DNA from: Wocania_A sp965224845
GTDB lineage: Bacteria > Bacteroidota > Bacteroidia > Flavobacteriales > Flavobacteriaceae
DNA: 64,000 bases
Direction of reading: 5' to 3'
Assembly: GCA_965224845.1 (NCBI GenBank)
Contig: CBDDAJ010000024.1
Location: forward strand, 62,001 to 126,000
Positions 62,647 to 64,000 of this stretch are shown here, piece by piece. The position numbers and the translations under genes are program-made. The notes below the pieces were generated by a model. That model saw nothing but the letters and a program-made list of their open reading frames with translations, did not search any database and had not been told where the DNA came from. Position 1 is the stretch's first letter. The number at the start of each line of letters is the position of its first letter.

Positions 62647-64000
62647 TTAGTTATAATTTTCAGGCATCTTTCGCCTTTTAGAAACCTGTTCATAAATATA
62701 AGCCCAATGCAACAAATCAATTTCAGATAAGGGCTTACTTATAAACGTTAACCCTTTTGGAGCCCCTTTTTCTGTATACCCCATAGGTACAGTTATAGCA
62801 GGATATTCAGCCACTGCTGCATAACCAGCATGGTAATTATTTATAGATAAAAATCCGTTTAAATTATGTTTCCTCATGGGTTTATTAAAAAAACTTCTTC
62901 CATTGGTTTTTAGTGTATTTTTTATGTTTTTAAATTCATTATCGGTAGCATTATCTGCTATAATACCTTCAAATAGCTTCTGGCCATAAGGCATCCTACT
63001 TACAGAGTCCTTTTTATTGAAATTGACAATATCTTTAACAGATTTCACTACTATTTCATTACCACTGTAGTTTGAAAGGTATAGAGGCAGGTCCTTTTTC
63101 ATATCTAAGTTTAACAACCTTAAAAAATCTGGCAAGTCCACTTTTTCTTCTTCAATCTCAATAATTATAGCACCTTTAGTTTTTAAATCAGAAATAGCTT
63201 GAACATATAATGGATCGTCTAACAATGTTTTAAATACTCCAAATCGTTTATGCTCCAGGGTTTCAATTACACCAAAACTCCCATAATAAAAACTTTTTCC
63301 CCATTTAGTATGAATGGATTTAGGATCTTTTTTATCAAAACCAAACATAGCATCTAATACAATAGCGTTATCTATTACAGTCTTAGTCATGGGTCCGGAA
63401 GTATCTAAAGTTGATGAAATTGGTACAATACCACTTCTGCTTATCAAACCTATTGTTGGTTTTAAACCGACTACAGAATTCTGACTTGATGGCGATAAAA
63501 TAGAACCTGATGTTTCACTACCTACAGCTGCCACACAAAAATTAGCTGCCACAGCAACACCACTACCGGAACTTGAACCTCCGGTATCAATGCTTCTACG
63601 TCCATAAGGGTTAAGCGTTTGACCTCCAATAGCACTATAACCACTTGGGCAATCTCCACAGAAAAAATAGGCCCATTCACTTAGGTTGGCTTTTCCTAAA
63701 ATTATGGCGCCTTGCTTTTTTAATTGGCTAACCACAAAAGCATCTTCTGTCATATTATTTTGTAACGCTACAGCTCCAGCGGTTGTTAACATTCCTGAAG
63801 CATTAATATTATCTTTTAACAAGATTGGCATTCCAAAAATGGGATGAGGCTCTACCTCAAAGTCTGTATTATCTGCCTTTATGGCCTCCTTAATTGCGCT
63901 TGGGTTTAATGAAATAACAGAATTGAGCGACAATTTATTTTCTCTGTCAAATTTTCTAATGCGATATAAATAGAATTTAGTTAATAACTCATAAGTTAGT
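62647..64000 (-). CDS. Amidase signature family protein, 5' end cut by window edge
   Basis: An open frame of 451 codons reaching the window end. Although a TTG at 63933 could serve as start, the frame continues upstream without a stop and reads LTYELLTKFYLYRIRKFDRENK, the normal N-terminal region of the amidase family, so the true start lies outside. The Ser-cisSer-Lys triad is in PILLKDNINASG (Lys), GGSSSGSG (cis-Ser) and GSETSGSI (nucleophile). The C-terminal part has the GYTEKGAPKGLTFI motif. Enzymes of this family split amides, including peptide-like and nitrile-derived ones; the substrate is unknown. Confidence 0.93.
   Translation of the reverse strand, partial: LTYELLTKFYLYRIRKFDRENKLSLNSVISLNPSAIKEAIKADNTDFEVEPHPIFGMPILLKDNINASGMLTTAGAVALQNNMTEDAFVVSQLKKQGAIILGKANLSEWAYFFCGDCPSGYSAIGGQTLNPYGRRSIDTGGSSSGSGVAVAANFCVAAVGSETSGSILSPSSQNSVVGLKPTIGLISRSGIVPISSTLDTSGPMTKTVIDNAIVLDAMFGFDKKDPKSIHTKWGKSFYYGSFGVIETLEHKRFGVFKTLLDDPLYVQAISDLKTKGAIIIEIEEEKVDLPDFLRLLNLDMKKDLPLYLSNYSGNEIVVKSVKDIVNFNKKDSVSRMPYGQKLFEGIIADNATDNEFKNIKNTLKTNGRSFFNKPMRKHNLNGFLSINNYHAGYAAVAEYPAITVPMGYTEKGAPKGLTFISKPLSEIDLLHWAYIYEQVSKRRKMPENYN

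Noticed and set aside
1..64000. tRNA, rRNA, prophage or intact insertion sequence
   Set aside because: I looked through the intergenic stretches for cloverleaf signatures, transposase or integrase motifs and phage structural genes and saw none.

Overview
The window looks like a chromosomal segment of a Flavobacteriaceae bacterium (phylum Bacteroidota), probably marine. The DNA is AT-rich. Promoters follow the Bacteroidota pattern (TTG around -33, TAnnTTTG around -7) and Shine-Dalgarno sites are rare. There is a subtilase with a type IX secretion C-terminal domain, bacillithiol synthesis (bshC), a Bacteroidota-sized SecA and YidC, and many exported lipoproteins. The genus cannot be fixed from the sequence. 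No tRNA, rRNA, CRISPR array, prophage or intact insertion sequence was seen.

Layout. 0-8.2 kb (minus strand): a tightly packed surface-polysaccharide operon running from a Wza-like export lipoprotein and a Wzc-like tyrosine autokinase through an ABC exporter (Wzm/Wzt) to an O-acetyltransferase, a pyruvyltransferase and two glycosyltransferases, the last cut by the window edge. 8.3-12.6 kb: ABC-F protein, a methyltransferase, cobalamin adenosyltransferase and a DUF2795 protein. 12.8-19.9 kb: secA, a secreted protein of unknown function, then an ECF sigma / anti-sigma / exported repeat-protein operon. Nearly every gene here is broken by single-base indels, mostly in homopolymers, which looks like a patch of poor consensus sequence rather than biology. 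20-24 kb: DUF2911 protein, MeaB GTPase, PAP2 phosphatase, a small acidic protein and a MATE exporter. 24.5-30.7 kb: a PD40 protein facing an mnmA - subtilase - nitronate monooxygenase-like - sialate O-acetylesterase run. 30.9-38 kb: five-domain fasciclin lipoprotein, YwqK-like repeat protein, yidC, pyrG. 38-41 kb: an outer-membrane protein and a second small sigma-factor operon. 40.9-48.6 kb (minus strand): bshC - PLP decarboxylase - guaA - LysM/receptor lipoprotein-like protein - DUF922 - DUF3820. 48.9-57.5 kb (plus strand): PhoX-like lipoprotein, di-haem peroxidase, esterase, M14 peptidase, FAD monooxygenase and DUF3995 protein. 57.6-64 kb: rimO, a serine hydrolase, a TlpA-like thioredoxin lipoprotein, a membrane-anchored AraC regulator and a 5'-truncated amidase.

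How the parts fit. The polysaccharide operon has all classes of part for ABC-dependent export (polymer decoration, exporter with a carbohydrate-binding ATPase tail, outer-membrane export protein, regulatory tyrosine kinase). The cobalamin adenosyltransferase and MeaB point to B12-dependent methylmalonyl-CoA mutase encoded elsewhere. SecA and YidC provide general export and membrane insertion. Two independent sigma-factor modules drive genes of unknown function.

The most unusual things are non-coding or repetitive: a 134-bp attC-like hairpin after the secreted gene at 17 kb; a ~130-nt inverted-repeat structure after the fasciclin gene; two copies of a composite intergenic repeat; a Tyr-Gly hexanucleotide array in the kinase tail; and an exported protein in which Met-Pro-Glu repeats and a very long charged helix sit between two beta-rich segments.
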